Shown here: piece by piece, positions 1 through 10,710 of the stretch
Numbering within the stretch: position 1 is the first letter of the stretch
Layout: each line of letters starts with the position of its first letter
Origin: Helichrysum umbraculigerum
Taxonomy: Eukaryota > Streptophyta > Magnoliopsida > Asterales > Asteraceae
Assembly: GCA_949592205.1 (NCBI GenBank)
Contig: CATIUR010000012.1
Location: 4,116,501 to 4,180,500 of the forward strand
Length of the DNA stretch: 64,000 bases
Reading direction: 5' to 3'
Translations under genes and position numbers: made by a program
The notes under the pieces: model-generated
What the model was told of the DNA's origin: nothing
Databases searched by the model: none
The model's input: the letters and a program-made list of their open reading frames with translations, nothing else

Positions 1-91
1 CAGGTCTGTCTATACCCGTCGAACCAAAGTTCCAAGTCTAAAACATAGTATATATACAATCCTAAGTAGGCACATCCCGCCATACATAGAT

Positions 92-853
92 CTAACGGAA
101 ATACGGTAGAAATGATCCCACGGCTGTCCTCAACACAGCCATCACCACACAAGCACCAACCACAAGCCCTGCAATCCTAATATGTCTCTCAAGTGTCCTC
201 ACACAAGCACGTGCGGACTCAGCTATCTCTTGGGCATTAAACACATGGTTCAACAAAAAGTGATGATGCTCATGCATACCAGCCATATCCCCATACAGAC
301 GAGAGATCTCATCCTGTACCTGTCCAAGGTGAGAACCCCTGCTAGAAGTAATACAGAACAATGTACGCATAACAGCAACTAATGTAGGGAGAGTCTGCTC
401 TATCGGCTCTCCAGTGGTAGACAGTGGTGCTGGGGGTCGTGAGGACTCTCCTGTCTCAAAGGTGGAGGGAAAACCCTCTAATGACCTCCAGTGCCTCAAC
501 ATAGGAGTCATCCACTCTAGATGAGCAAACCTGGGTGCCCTCTGTGGAGACTCAACAGACTCGTCCGCTGGTGCTAACGGACCTATAGGAAAATCTCGGA
601 CACACATCCTCGGTGTCCTCCTATATACAGGCCTGCGAGAAGTCTCACCGGCCTGATGGCGAATACCTGTAGTGATAGGGGTAACCTCATGTGCTGTCGG
701 TGGTGGCGCGATGTAAGCGTCACTAGTGTCGTCTGACATGTCTCTCAAGTGAACAGATGACTCATCCCCTACAGTGATCGCGGGACCCTCAAAAGGAGCC
801 TCAGTCGGCTCTTCGTCCGAAGCATAAACATGGTAAACTGATTGACTAGACAT
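92..853 (-). CDS. Pre-gag accessory ORF of element E (253 aa, C-terminal membrane segment)
   Basis: The ORF lies between the primer site and the place where gag should begin, the same position as the 161-aa ORF of element C. I do not recognise the protein. The N-terminal half is acidic and Pro/Ser/Thr-rich and looks disordered. Residues about 150-215 are predicted-helix-like with an amphipathic pattern. Residues about 226-250 form one hydrophobic stretch (IAGLVVGACVVMAVL then a short polar break and VGSFLPYF), like a C-terminal membrane anchor. The start is the first ATG after the primer site in this frame and the frame is open throughout. It may be a short accessory protein made from the leader of the genomic RNA, or an upstream ORF regulating gag. 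A hydrophobic tail is unusual in a Ty3 element before gag; a function is not assigned. Confidence 0.6.
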   Translation of the reverse strand: MSSQSVYHVYASDEEPTEAPFEGPAITVGDESSVHLRDMSDDTSDAYIAPPPTAHEVTPITTGIRHQAGETSRRPVYRRTPRMCVRDFPIGPLAPADESVESPQRAPRFAHLEWMTPMLRHWRSLEGFPSTFETGESSRPPAPLSTTGEPIEQTLPTLVAVMRTLFCITSSRGSHLGQVQDEISRLYGDMAGMHEHHHFLLNHVFNAQEIAESARACVRTLERHIRIAGLVVGACVVMAVLRTAVGSFLPYFR

Positions 854-1004
854 ACTGTGACAAAGAAATTGTGTGTGACGTGTCAGTCATATGTTAGACG
901 TATGCAAACTGTATGTATGAATGCATGAATGTTCTAGCCAAGGCTATAGTCTAGGTCTCTAAGGTTTTCAGTCACCTAAAGACTTCTAGTTCGCTATAAC
1001 CAAT

Positions 1005-1017
1005 GGCTCTGATACCA
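1005..1017 (-). other. Primer binding site of element E
   Basis: On the minus strand this reads TGGTATCAGAGCC, complementary to the 3' end of plant initiator tRNA-Met. It lies four bases inside the LTR end, which fixes the orientation and shows that the LTR at 1022 is the 5' LTR. Confidence 0.85.
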
Positions 1018-1585
1018 AGTCTGTCACACCCCCAAAATCGATAATTGTGTTTATTTAATGTTTAGCGGAAGCAAGTTAAGATTTAGCGGAAGCATCTTGT
1101 TTAAACAGTTTAACAACGGGGTGATGACTTTACAATTGTGCATTCATCGTATCAGAGCATATGATCATACAGAACATAATATATAAAGGATGCCAATTGA
1201 TACAGTTGTTACAAAAGTAGTACGACTATGTAAGTCGTACAGTAGTAATAGAGTTTAAAACATTTAAGTTTTTACAATACATATGTTAAGGTAAGATTTC
1301 ATAAGTATAACTGCAATGTCTGCAGTAATACAGAGGAAATCCTCAAAAGCTGTCCCAAAATATATGGCATCCTAAGTAGTCCAGGGTTGTCCATCCTGAA
1401 TGCATGCGATCCTTACTTACGTAGCTAATTTCCTGTAAAACATAGAAAGAAAGTCGTCAACAAATATGTTGAGTGAATTCACAGGTTTTGTATAAATATG
1501 TGGTATGTTAAACCATTTGTGTTCAAGTTATTGAAATGTTATTCAATAAATAAATGTTTGCAGGTTTTCGCAAAATATAAAATTG

Positions 1586-1714
1586 TAGGGTTGTTACCCT
1601 AAGATATAGTTTTATGTAGGTTGTTACCCAAAATGCCAGTCTGGTTGTTTACCAGAATATAAGTATAATCAGTAAGTATACTGAACTAAAACAGTTGTAG
1701 GATATGTTCATCCT
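1586..1714. repeat. Small GTT-loop hairpins in LTR E
   Basis: Short inverted repeats with a GTT-containing loop follow one another: 1586-1601 (TAGGG/CCCTA type), about 1619-1628 (GGT/ACC), 1641-1655 (CTGGT/ACCAG) and 1699-1714 (AGGAT/ATCCT). The stems differ but pairing is kept. They lie at the position where LTR F has its 17-nt hairpin array. Confidence 0.55.
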
Positions 1715-3168
1715 AAATAATAATTGTGGGAATGCTTAGACTTATAATCCCCTGAAAGGTGAGCTAAACCTCTCAGGTTAAAGTAACGCGACCTAACCCT
1801 ATAACCAAACCACAACCAAAACTTATGTTGTTTGCCTGAAGGACAATTAAGTATACGCTCCATCCACAGGAGGGTCGTCACGGCAATAGTACTATTCGTA
1901 TACTCAGTGGCTAGAGTCACCTAGCTAATGGTTATAGTCTGCATGACATAAGGTCTTTCATGCATACATTTCAAGTCTGGGTCCGTACTAGGATACAGTG
2001 TCTAATTCCCAAAACAGTTGTGAAAATGTTATTTCATAATCAAACAGTTTGTATAAAAGCAATAAAGCATTTATATAATTTGTTGCATGTGTTAGCATGC
2101 AATTTCTATGTTTACACCCCAATATTTAAAAACATAAAACATTTAAAAGAGGGGCTGTGAACTCACGGTGGTTTGCTCGGAAAGAAAGCTAGCAGCCAAT
2201 CAGCTTTAAGCCCAAGGTATGTTAACCTATACAATAAATATATTAACATAAGTACGTTTGATTTGTTTTAATCACTTATGTTAACAGTTTGTTCGTTAGA
2301 AGAAATGGTTGATTTCTTTATAATATATGTCGTTGTATTTGTTGGTGACATTGAGTAGAAATATTGTTATTATTTCTTTCATCTTATACTTGGTTAAGTA
2401 TATGAATCAATATGTAATTGTCTAATTTAACGGAAGGTCGTTTTGTTTCCATTTGTACATATACTTTGTATATAGTTGTTCGTATAATTTGAACGTTATT
2501 CAAATATCATTGTTTGTACATATATTTGTTTTATATATGTATTCGTATGTAAATATACTTGTTGTAAATTATTAAGTTGTACGTTTGTTAAACGTGAACT
2601 TCATTGTGTATATATATATATTTGTGAATATATATTTTTAATTGTCATATGTATATATGTTAAATAAATACATTGTTTATGTATATCAAAATATATAAGT
2701 TTTCATTTGTTTAAGAAAACGTATGCGTTGGTGTCTATATATATCGTGTGTCCTCGAATATATGTATATATATTGTAATACGTTGTTTCGTATTTAAAAC
2801 ATGTCGAGTTTTATTTGTTATATAAAACTTGATAATATACTTATTTTGTTTATAAAATAAATATTATTTGTTTTTAATATCATTACATTTGTTTAATAAA
2901 TGTTAAGAAGTTTAAATGTCCCGATTGTAATCGTTTTCCCAAAACGTATAATTTACAAAGTTCGTATTCATATATATGTCCTATATGTATTTATTCATAT
3001 ATCGTTTGTTCGTACGAAATAAATAAGTCCAAAGTCCGTGTCTCGGATATATCACATTAATGTTTTATTAATAGTTTACAATGTCTCGTGAATGTATCGT
3101 ATAAATGGAATCGTTAACGGAAACGTTTTGTATTTAAAATAAAAGTGAAAGTTGTTGACCAGGTGTGG

Positions 3169-3538
3169 GAATCCGCCGGATTCCCTTGAATCCGCCGGAT
3201 TCAAGTCTAAGTTCGGAATACGCCGGATTCGGGTGAATCCGCCGTATTCATCGTGGTTTTCATGTGGTTTCGTTTTAGGTTCGGGAATACGCCGTATTTA
3301 AATGAATACGCCGTATTCAATCCAGTTCGGGGGAATCCGCCGTATTCAATCGAATACGCCGGATTCGTTTGTGTTCATCAGATAGTTCGTGTGAAGGTTC
3401 GGGAATACGCCGTATTCAACGGAATACGCCGTATTCGACTTGTTTAGAAACGGGAATCCGCCGTATTCCCGTGAATACGCCGGATTCGTTTGGTTTTCGG
3501 TTGGGAATACGCCGGATTCAAAGGAATCCGCCGTATTC
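3169..3538. repeat. Array of seven 34-nt stem-loops in LTR E
   Basis: Fourteen copies of a 15-mer, GAATMCGCCGKATTC, occur in seven pairs starting at 3169/3188, 3216/3235, 3285/3304, 3333/3352, 3403/3422, 3454/3473 and 3505/3524. The two copies of a pair are always exactly 19 bp apart. Each pair folds as a 15-bp stem with one C-C mismatch and a 4-nt loop. Loops vary (cctt, gggt, aaat, aatc, aacg, ccgt, aaag). Where the A/C or G/T variant makes a single 15-mer imperfect (pairs 2, 4, 6, 7), the other 15-mer of the pair carries the matching variant. One base change in pair 3 leaves a wobble pair. Confidence 0.95.
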
Positions 3539-4740
3539 GTGGCTCGTTTCAGTCCCCTGTTCGCGTCTAATGAAACCTATACACGAGTCAACTTGGTTCC
3601 AAACCATTATACATCAATACCAAATGGTTACCACAAGTTTATACATCGTTTTTATAAGTTATTACGTTATTTTAACATGTTTTCATATAACGATTTTGGT
3701 TTTGATATTTTTGGTTTTATAAACCATTTTCATGAACAATTAAGTAATCATCACATTTATGTGTTATATGTTTAGATTATGATATGTACACAAGTTATAT
3801 AACGAATTTGAAGTAAAGAAACTAAAGATTTGAGATTTTCTTACAAAGTGAAAATGGTGAGAATGATGATGAAGGCAGACGATGGTGATGATGATGATAT
3901 GTTCCTGCTTGTTGTTACCTCTGGTCTTATTTGTGTTTCTCCAGATCAAAGGAGAAGAAAAAGATGAAGTGAATTATTGGTGTGGTGTGTGTGTGTCGTA
4001 TGATCTCAGATAGGGAATGGAGGGAGTATGAAAAATCAAACGGTATGGGAGTGATACAGCACTGGTCTCTCAATTATTTGAGTTAGGTGCCAGATTTTGG
4101 CACCTCAATTTCGAGTACGGGTATAATTTTAGCAATATAAAAATTAACAAATTACATTTTTATTTTGTAGGTGTTCTCCTGATTCGTAATTTATAATCAA
4201 TATAATGATGTTATCATTATTTTAAATAGATGTACAATTTTGTACATTTTACTGCGATCAACTATTTGAGCGCCAAATTTCAGTTGATTTAGGATTTCAT
4301 ATTTTGAGGTAATGTTTTAATTACTTTACAATGTGTTAGAAAAATAACACTTTTCAAGTTTGAACCTTTTATGTACGTTTTAGAATTGTTTCTGTTCGTT
4401 TATAATACGTTTTATGTTAAACGTATATTTAGACCTTTATATCTACATGTTATAGATATGTAACTACTCGTAATTAATAATTACATTATTAATTATTTTT
4501 GTATCACGAAACTTTTGTCATTTATTTTTGGTCGGGTTCGTTCCGATATATTTGTACGTAACTTTTAATACTTGCGTATTATGTATTACTTTTTGTTTAA
4601 AAGTACCGGGCTTGCTAGACTTACATCACATCAAGAAGTTTTGTTAAAACTTAATCAGGAAATTAGCGTAAGAATGCACATGCTTAAATGTTAATTAATA
4701 CCTAAATTGGAGAGTTATCACATTAACTCTCAACACTTAG

Positions 4741-6834
4741 CGTAACATCCTCGAAATGGACCTAGTTGTGTTATATTATTTCTTGATTTAAATTAGTATT
4801 TAAATGTGTTTGGAAATAATATTGTTTGAATTAGTGAAATAATTGGAATAGGAGTCGAATATTCCAATGTGATAAGTGAATTATTAATTGTTGTAAATTA
4901 ATATAGTTGACGGTACAATAAAATGTTTGGACTCGCAAATGGTTTTCGGGTTCCAGACTATATATTGAGATGGGGTATTAAATTATACCCGTATATTGAA
5001 GGCGGTTTATGTGATGCCGACTATATATGTACTTTCCTATTTAGGAAAGTTATTCATTTTCATTTTAAAACTCACAGAAACTCTCAGAAAACCTCCAAAT
5101 CAAATTAGAAATCAAATCAGGAAGTTGTGATTCTCGTGAAACTTCACCATGGACAGATTATCATCAGTAGATTCTTCAATCAGTAAGTGTTCTTGAGTAT
5201 TTAAGAATTTGATTTCGATTGAAATTTGGGTGAATTGATAAATTGGAAGAATTGGATGTTAGGAACAAGTTATAAGTATTACATGATGATTATATGAAGT
5301 TAATTGAGTTGTTTATAACATTAGAACTGAGTTTGATAAGCTTGATTTATCAAAAATGGTTTTGAATTCGGAGCTGGGCAATTACAGGGATGAAGCTGAG
5401 CTGAAAGACGCTCAAACGCGATCCCAGAACCCTAGCCAGGATCGCGTTCGTTAGTTATAAAAGGAATCGGACGAGTTTTGTTCTTGGGAACGCGATCCCA
5501 AGAATTTGTCCGGATCGCGTTGCTTAGTTATAATTTGTCACAGAATGATTTTACAAAGAGGAACGCGATCCCACCATTGTTTTCTGGATCGCGTTTGTCG
5601 GTACTTTTTGTAAAATTTCAAAAGTGCATAAGTGTTTAGTAGTGATTTTTGCCACGGAAAAATTGACAAATTGTCTTTAAACTCCGATTGGGCTGAAATT
5701 CACATGGTCACTCGAAAACGGCCCACTGATCAAAGCTATATACTATAGCCTAGTCAGTTTTTGGACATTCGGGGTCGTTTAGGGGTCGAAAATGGCATTT
5801 TACAGTTTTTGGACCTTATTTCGGGACTTTTTGATTTTGTTCCGAATTGAACTTTTGTTTGCTGTGATCTTAGAGATCATTGGATTCATGTAATTATGTT
5901 ATGATTGTGTAACGATATTAATTACCTAAGTATTATCAGTTGAGACAAGTTACTAACTTATTGTTTAATTGATTGTATTCTCAGATGTGGAGAAGGCTCA
6001 GTAATATTAGACTTCTGAGCTGGCGGCTGAGGTAGTCGGTGAGTGGATCTGTAACCTCAGTGTGATTTAGTTGTAATGATTTGATTTACAACAAATAATT
6101 ATAGTATTACTTTGATAGAATGTAATTGTTGAGATATCTTGCCATGATAGTTTAACTAGTTGCTTAATTGACTGTTTGAGTTAGTATGTAAGATTTTGAG
6201 GTCAACTTGACTTGACAGTTGGACTTGGTTGTTATTGTAGACGACAGGAGATCTTGAAACTTGAAATGTTGGTTTAGAGATCTAGGTCGTGTGTGATTAA
6301 CAACTGGTTATCGGTAATTCTGTATAGGCCAATACAGATGATTGATAAGAGTTCCTTGATTTCCAAACCGGTATTAGGGTATCTCAGGAGCCACCGATCC
6401 TCATGACGATTGATAATGTTTGATTGGTGTAGCTTGACATTGATTGGATGTCGAGTGAATGATTGATTTTTTGTTTATTGTTATTTGATGTAAACAGATT
6501 ATTATGCTAGGTTGTACTGTTGCTTATAGTTTCATTCACTTAGCTTTATGCTAACCCCACCACAGTTCTTCCTGCAGGTTGAAATAGATGGGACATATTG
6601 GGCAGGGCAGGAAGTGTTTTGACTGGATGGAATGTTTGACAGGCTGTACTCTGATGTTAATTTAATAGCCATAGAAATGTTTTGAATTATATAACACCGA
6701 GTTGTTGAGATGTCACGTATTTGATTTGAAAAAGTTTACTGACATTTTGAGTACATTGATAGAATGTTTTTAAATATACGCTTCCGAGTCGCAATTATTA
6801 TATTATTGTTTATAATGAAACGAAGGGTGTTTAA
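4741..6834 (+). repeat. 5' LTR of element D
   Basis: 2,094 bp; its first base is C where the 3' copy has T (CGTAACATCC against TGTAACATCC), so the terminal TG has decayed here. The 3' edge ends GGGTGTTTAA rather than the usual CA, judged from the target duplication. A TATATAT at about 5019 could be the promoter. It includes the stem-loop array 5415-5595. The 61-codon ORF at 4923-5108 is repeated in the other LTR and looks like chance. Confidence 0.9.
5415..5595. repeat. Three AACGCGATCC/GGATCGCGTT stem-loops in LTR D
   Basis: Perfect 10-bp arms AACGCGATCC and GGATCGCGTT recur at 5415-5448, 5489-5521 and 5562-5595 with 13-14-nt loops of unrelated sequence, at a period of about 73-74 bp. The same array is at 11385-11565 in the 3' LTR. 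The arms are CpG-rich in an AT-rich surrounding. Confidence 0.9.
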
Positions 6835-9800
6835 GTTGGTATCAGAGCAATAGTTTGGGTGAATTGGACATGACAGAATGTTCAATCCTAAACTTTGATT
6901 GAGTTGAGTCAAACATTCCAGTGGGTGCGGGTTTAGTTGATTAGTGAATGTGTGAGAAAGTGATTGGTTGAATATGTACTAACTCTTAACAAGTTGTGAA
7001 GTTGTTGTTTGATTGCAAAGACGGAGGAACATGAGTATTAGATTGGTATATTTCATGTCTCCTCAACACTCGTGGGCTTAAGATTGCCAGGTAATCTTCG
7101 ATAAGCCTATGTTAATTTACATTAACTTAAATTGTTTACTCTGTTATGTTGAGTAAGCTTTGTTGTGAAGTTAATTGAGTCAGACTGATATGATTCCCCA
7201 GTTTTGAGTCAACTAATGATTGCTATAGGTTGACATGAGGATAGCAATATTGAATGAGATGTTCATTGTTGTGGTTATTTCTGATTGAATTGTAAATGCA
7301 GAAATATGTTTAAGTAGACAGAGAGTTGATTAAGGTTTAACAAGATTGATGTTAGAACCTAAGAGTGTCTTTATTAGTGATACAAAATAATTGATAGTAT
7401 TATGTTAATGGATTAATCACTAGGTGTGATCTAAATCCTTGTTAAGGAAGGTTGTGTCATTTGAATTGATAATGACTGCTAATTGAGAAAATATGTGGTT
7501 ATGTGACTACATGATATGTTTTGATTGTAGTTAAATACTTGAGTTAAACCAAGATGAATAAGTTTATGAGGAAAATAACTTATGATAAAGCTAAATTGAA
7601 TGAGAAAGTGATAGGTCTTTCTAGTCAATTGTGAATTAGTAAATGAAATGTTTATAGTAACATGATTGAGTAGGCTTGTTGTGACAGTGATGCTTGATAG
7701 TAAAGCATATGTCAAAGTAATGATAATTAATTAAGATGTGTCCTGAATTTTGTAGTAAGTAGGGACATTGAATTGTGTTAAGTATTGAAATTATGATGAT
7801 AGGTTATCATATGTTTGAGGTTTCAGACCAGTAGATATACTGAGTAATTCAGTTGTCAAAAATAAATTATGTGAGATGGCTTGCATATGTAAGGTTGAAT
7901 ATGTAAGTAGTAAGCTGATTTTGAGTATGTATCAGCTGTTAGAAACTATTAAATGAATTTTGATTGATTTGAAATCATATGAGATGAGAATAGATCACAT
8001 TGATAATTATAATGTAGAGTAACCTGAGAATGGATTGTGAAGAACATAAACTTGCAACGCCTGATCACCGTTGTTATATTATGTTGTGTCACATGAACTT
8101 GTTGAGGCTACTTGGTATAAAAGAAATGTAATGTGATTTTGGAAATGGAGCATGATAGTATGCTAAGTTGTTTAATAGTTGTTTTGATAAGAAAACAATC
8201 AGTTGATAGAACTGTGACCTTTAGACTGTAAAGGTGAGAGTGTAAATGATAGTTGTCATTGATAGAGGCTTTGATGATAAACCTAAGTGACTAATTTGAT
8301 TGTGTTGAATATGTAATTGTGATTGATTGTGATAGATTACATGTAGGCGAATTTAATAGTGCTTAAATGAGTCACTATTTTGTATTTGGCTTGTATGAAG
8401 CCAAAGTTGAAATAGGTTGATATTGCCTTGCTTGAGGAATTTCTAGTATTATTGAATGTAATAATTTAAAATATAAGTTTGAAAGTGAACATATAAGATG
8501 AAATGGTTTGTTGTGAGTTAATATTGATAGTATGTTAACTTTGAAAGTCAAACCATGAATAGTGAGTTGTGTATAAAATTAATTGCTTGTGATTGGTTTG
8601 AGGATAGGTCAAACTTGAGAAAAAGCAGTTAGAGGATTTTATTGATTGGTTGATTTAAATCAAGTTGACATTTAGTCAACTATGTGTGTTGAAATAGTCT
8701 AACATAGATTGAAATGTTATGATTGTATGGAATATGATTGAATTCCTAGATTTGCTTAAATTATGTTGAAGGGGGTCATTTAAGATCCAGAGGGGATAGA
8801 TGAATTGTCTAAGTTTGTGAAACTTGATTCATTACTTAAGGCTAGTATTAAGTAATTGAAATAGTGTTAAGTATAATTGAGTATTCAGTTAAGTAATATT
8901 TGATATTTGAACTGAATATGTGTTAAAGAATTATACGAATATAAAGCCATTGTTTGATATGACAGTTATAATTTGCTAAGATATGTTAGAATAATTAAAT
9001 CACATTGATTAGAATTGTGATAAGAAAATCTTACCAGTGTGTGAAGCTTGTGATGATAGCTTTGATTGGGTAAGAAGATGAGATAAGAAATAATTGAAAG
9101 TTATTATTAATAGTTGTCTAGGTTGATTTGTACCTTATGGTGAATTACTTAAGTATTGAAAGAATTGGATGAATTCTTTAGTTATTTGTTGATAGTATAC
9201 AAGTAAAGTAAGTGATAAAGTGGAAAAACTGGGATTAGATCCAAATAAGGTATGATATGAAAGTATATCTGGAATTGGATGGTGTTAAAGATTTAGTTGA
9301 TCTTTGTTTGATAAATTGAGGAAATATGAATTGAATGATTGTTCATATTTTAAGAAATTGTATGTGTTAGAGAGTAAGAGAAACCTTGAAATTGTGTAGG
9401 TATGTATGTGTGGTATACATGATAATAAATGGCATGATAAGTTTTAATAAAATGAATTAAAATATGCCATAAGATATGTGGAGGTTAGTTAATTGTGATT
9501 AACTTGATGTAGATTTTGTTGGAAATGTGTTGGAAAGTAGCACATTTTGATAATGTGATATTGTGATGCTTGACCTGTAGTATCATAATATGTGGATTAA
9601 GATTGACTTAGTTGCTAGATTGACGGGATCTAGTGTTGAATGATTGGGTGGTTAAAGTTGTATAATTTTCTAATGGCTTGTGATTAGTAGTTTATGATTG
9701 TAAGGTTGAGTTGAAATAACTGGTTGCTAAGAATAGATTTTGATGTCTTACCAGTTTAATAGTATATAAATTCTAACTTGATGGTTAGTTAGAGTTTGAA

Positions 9801-10710
9801 GACAAATATTAAAGTACTGATAGGTGTACTGGAATGTATAATCACTAGTGTTGTGATTATTGTTTGAGCAGTAGTTGTTGTCGACTTTGATGTTGTTGAC
9901 AATTGATAGGTAGTAATGAAAGGAATTACAAGTGAAAATAAGTCAATGTAGAGGTTGGTTGATTGTAGGTAAGATTGATTGTAGTACTTTTGTTGATTGA
10001 GCAAAGTATTTGTTGATTGTAGTTTTACCTACTGAGTGTGACCTCTGCTTTGCTTATTAAGGTGATATGAATCTGGATTACTTTTAAGTAAAGAATTTCA
10101 TATGATTGAAATGATATGTGAACATTATAGGTTGTACAAAAGAGCATAGGTATGAAACTTTTGGATGAAAAGCTGACCTAGATTTGAATTTCAGATCTTT
10201 GATGGTAAAGACTTAAGATTGTGATCTGTATATTAGACTGATTGTTGGTCGTGAGCTGAATTATATTTCAATGTTGCTAGGTACATTGGGGTTTAATAAA
10301 CACTATTGTTGGGATATTGTTGCTGCTGTTTTATTGTTAACAGTGATGAACAATGAGAATAGGTTAAAGATTTTAGCATGTTGCTAATTTTGGGTTGCAT
10401 AAACCTATTAAGTAATGTTAAGTTTTATTTGTTGATTAAGTGATTGTAGGTTTCACTTGTTAAAGTAAGTGTCTGTCTATAAGATATATCTGATTGATGA
10501 TATTGATTAGATGCACTGTATGTGTGCATAGGAAAAGATAGAAGCATGTACATTTGGATATGTGCATGTGAAATAATTCAAACAGTCTAAGTATAGTTGT
10601 AAGTTGTTATTGGGGACAAATGTATGTTAAGATATATGTGATTATATCACATTAGTTAGATTGATTGAGGTTAGATTTCGGGGACGAAATCTCTTTAAGG
10701 GGAGGAGAGT
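6835..10710 (+). other. Internal region of element D: primer site, non-coding body, polypurine tract
   Basis: The primer site TGGTATCAGAGC is at 6837-6848 and the polypurine tract at about 10695-10710. Between them I find no ORF worth calling. The plus strand is conspicuously poor in C, with G far more frequent than C over most lines, and rich in TTGAT/GATTG words, so stop codons are dense in all frames. Confidence 0.85.

Larger units (their letters stand above)
1..1021 (-). mobile_element. Element E: internal region (partial, Ty3-type, minus strand)
   Basis: This is the 5' internal part of a minus-strand LTR retrotransposon whose gag-pol would lie left of the window. It is recognised because a tRNA(iMet) primer site sits directly beside an LTR that starts TGTCACACCCCC at 1022, the same arrangement as in elements C and F. 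It holds one ORF (92-853). No gag or pol is visible in the 91 bases that remain to its left, so autonomy cannot be judged. Confidence 0.8.
1022..4720 (-). repeat. 5' LTR of element E (~3.7 kb)
   Basis: It starts TGTCACACCCCC beside the primer site and ends near AGAGTTATCA at 4720 (plus-strand reading; right boundary uncertain by a few bases because the partner LTR is outside the window). Landmarks shared with the LTRs of C, F and G are seen: GCGGAAGC near the start, GAGTGAATTCACAGG near 1474, GGGGCTGTGAACTCAC near 2150 and GCTAGACTTACATC near 4614. This suggests a common ancestor. It contains two stem-loop arrays (1586-1714 and 3169-3538). Between them (about 2230-3150) it is very AT-rich with TATATA runs. 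No coding capacity is seen. Confidence 0.7.

Noticed and set aside
3169..3538. CRISPR-like look of the regular 15-mer repeats
   Set aside because: Repeats are palindromic 15-mers paired at 19 bp with 4-nt loops inside a plant LTR; there are no spacers of set length and no cas genes.
4923..5108. 61-codon ORF identical at 10893-11078
   Set aside because: Both are in the two LTRs of D; identity follows from LTR duplication, and there is no recognisable protein.
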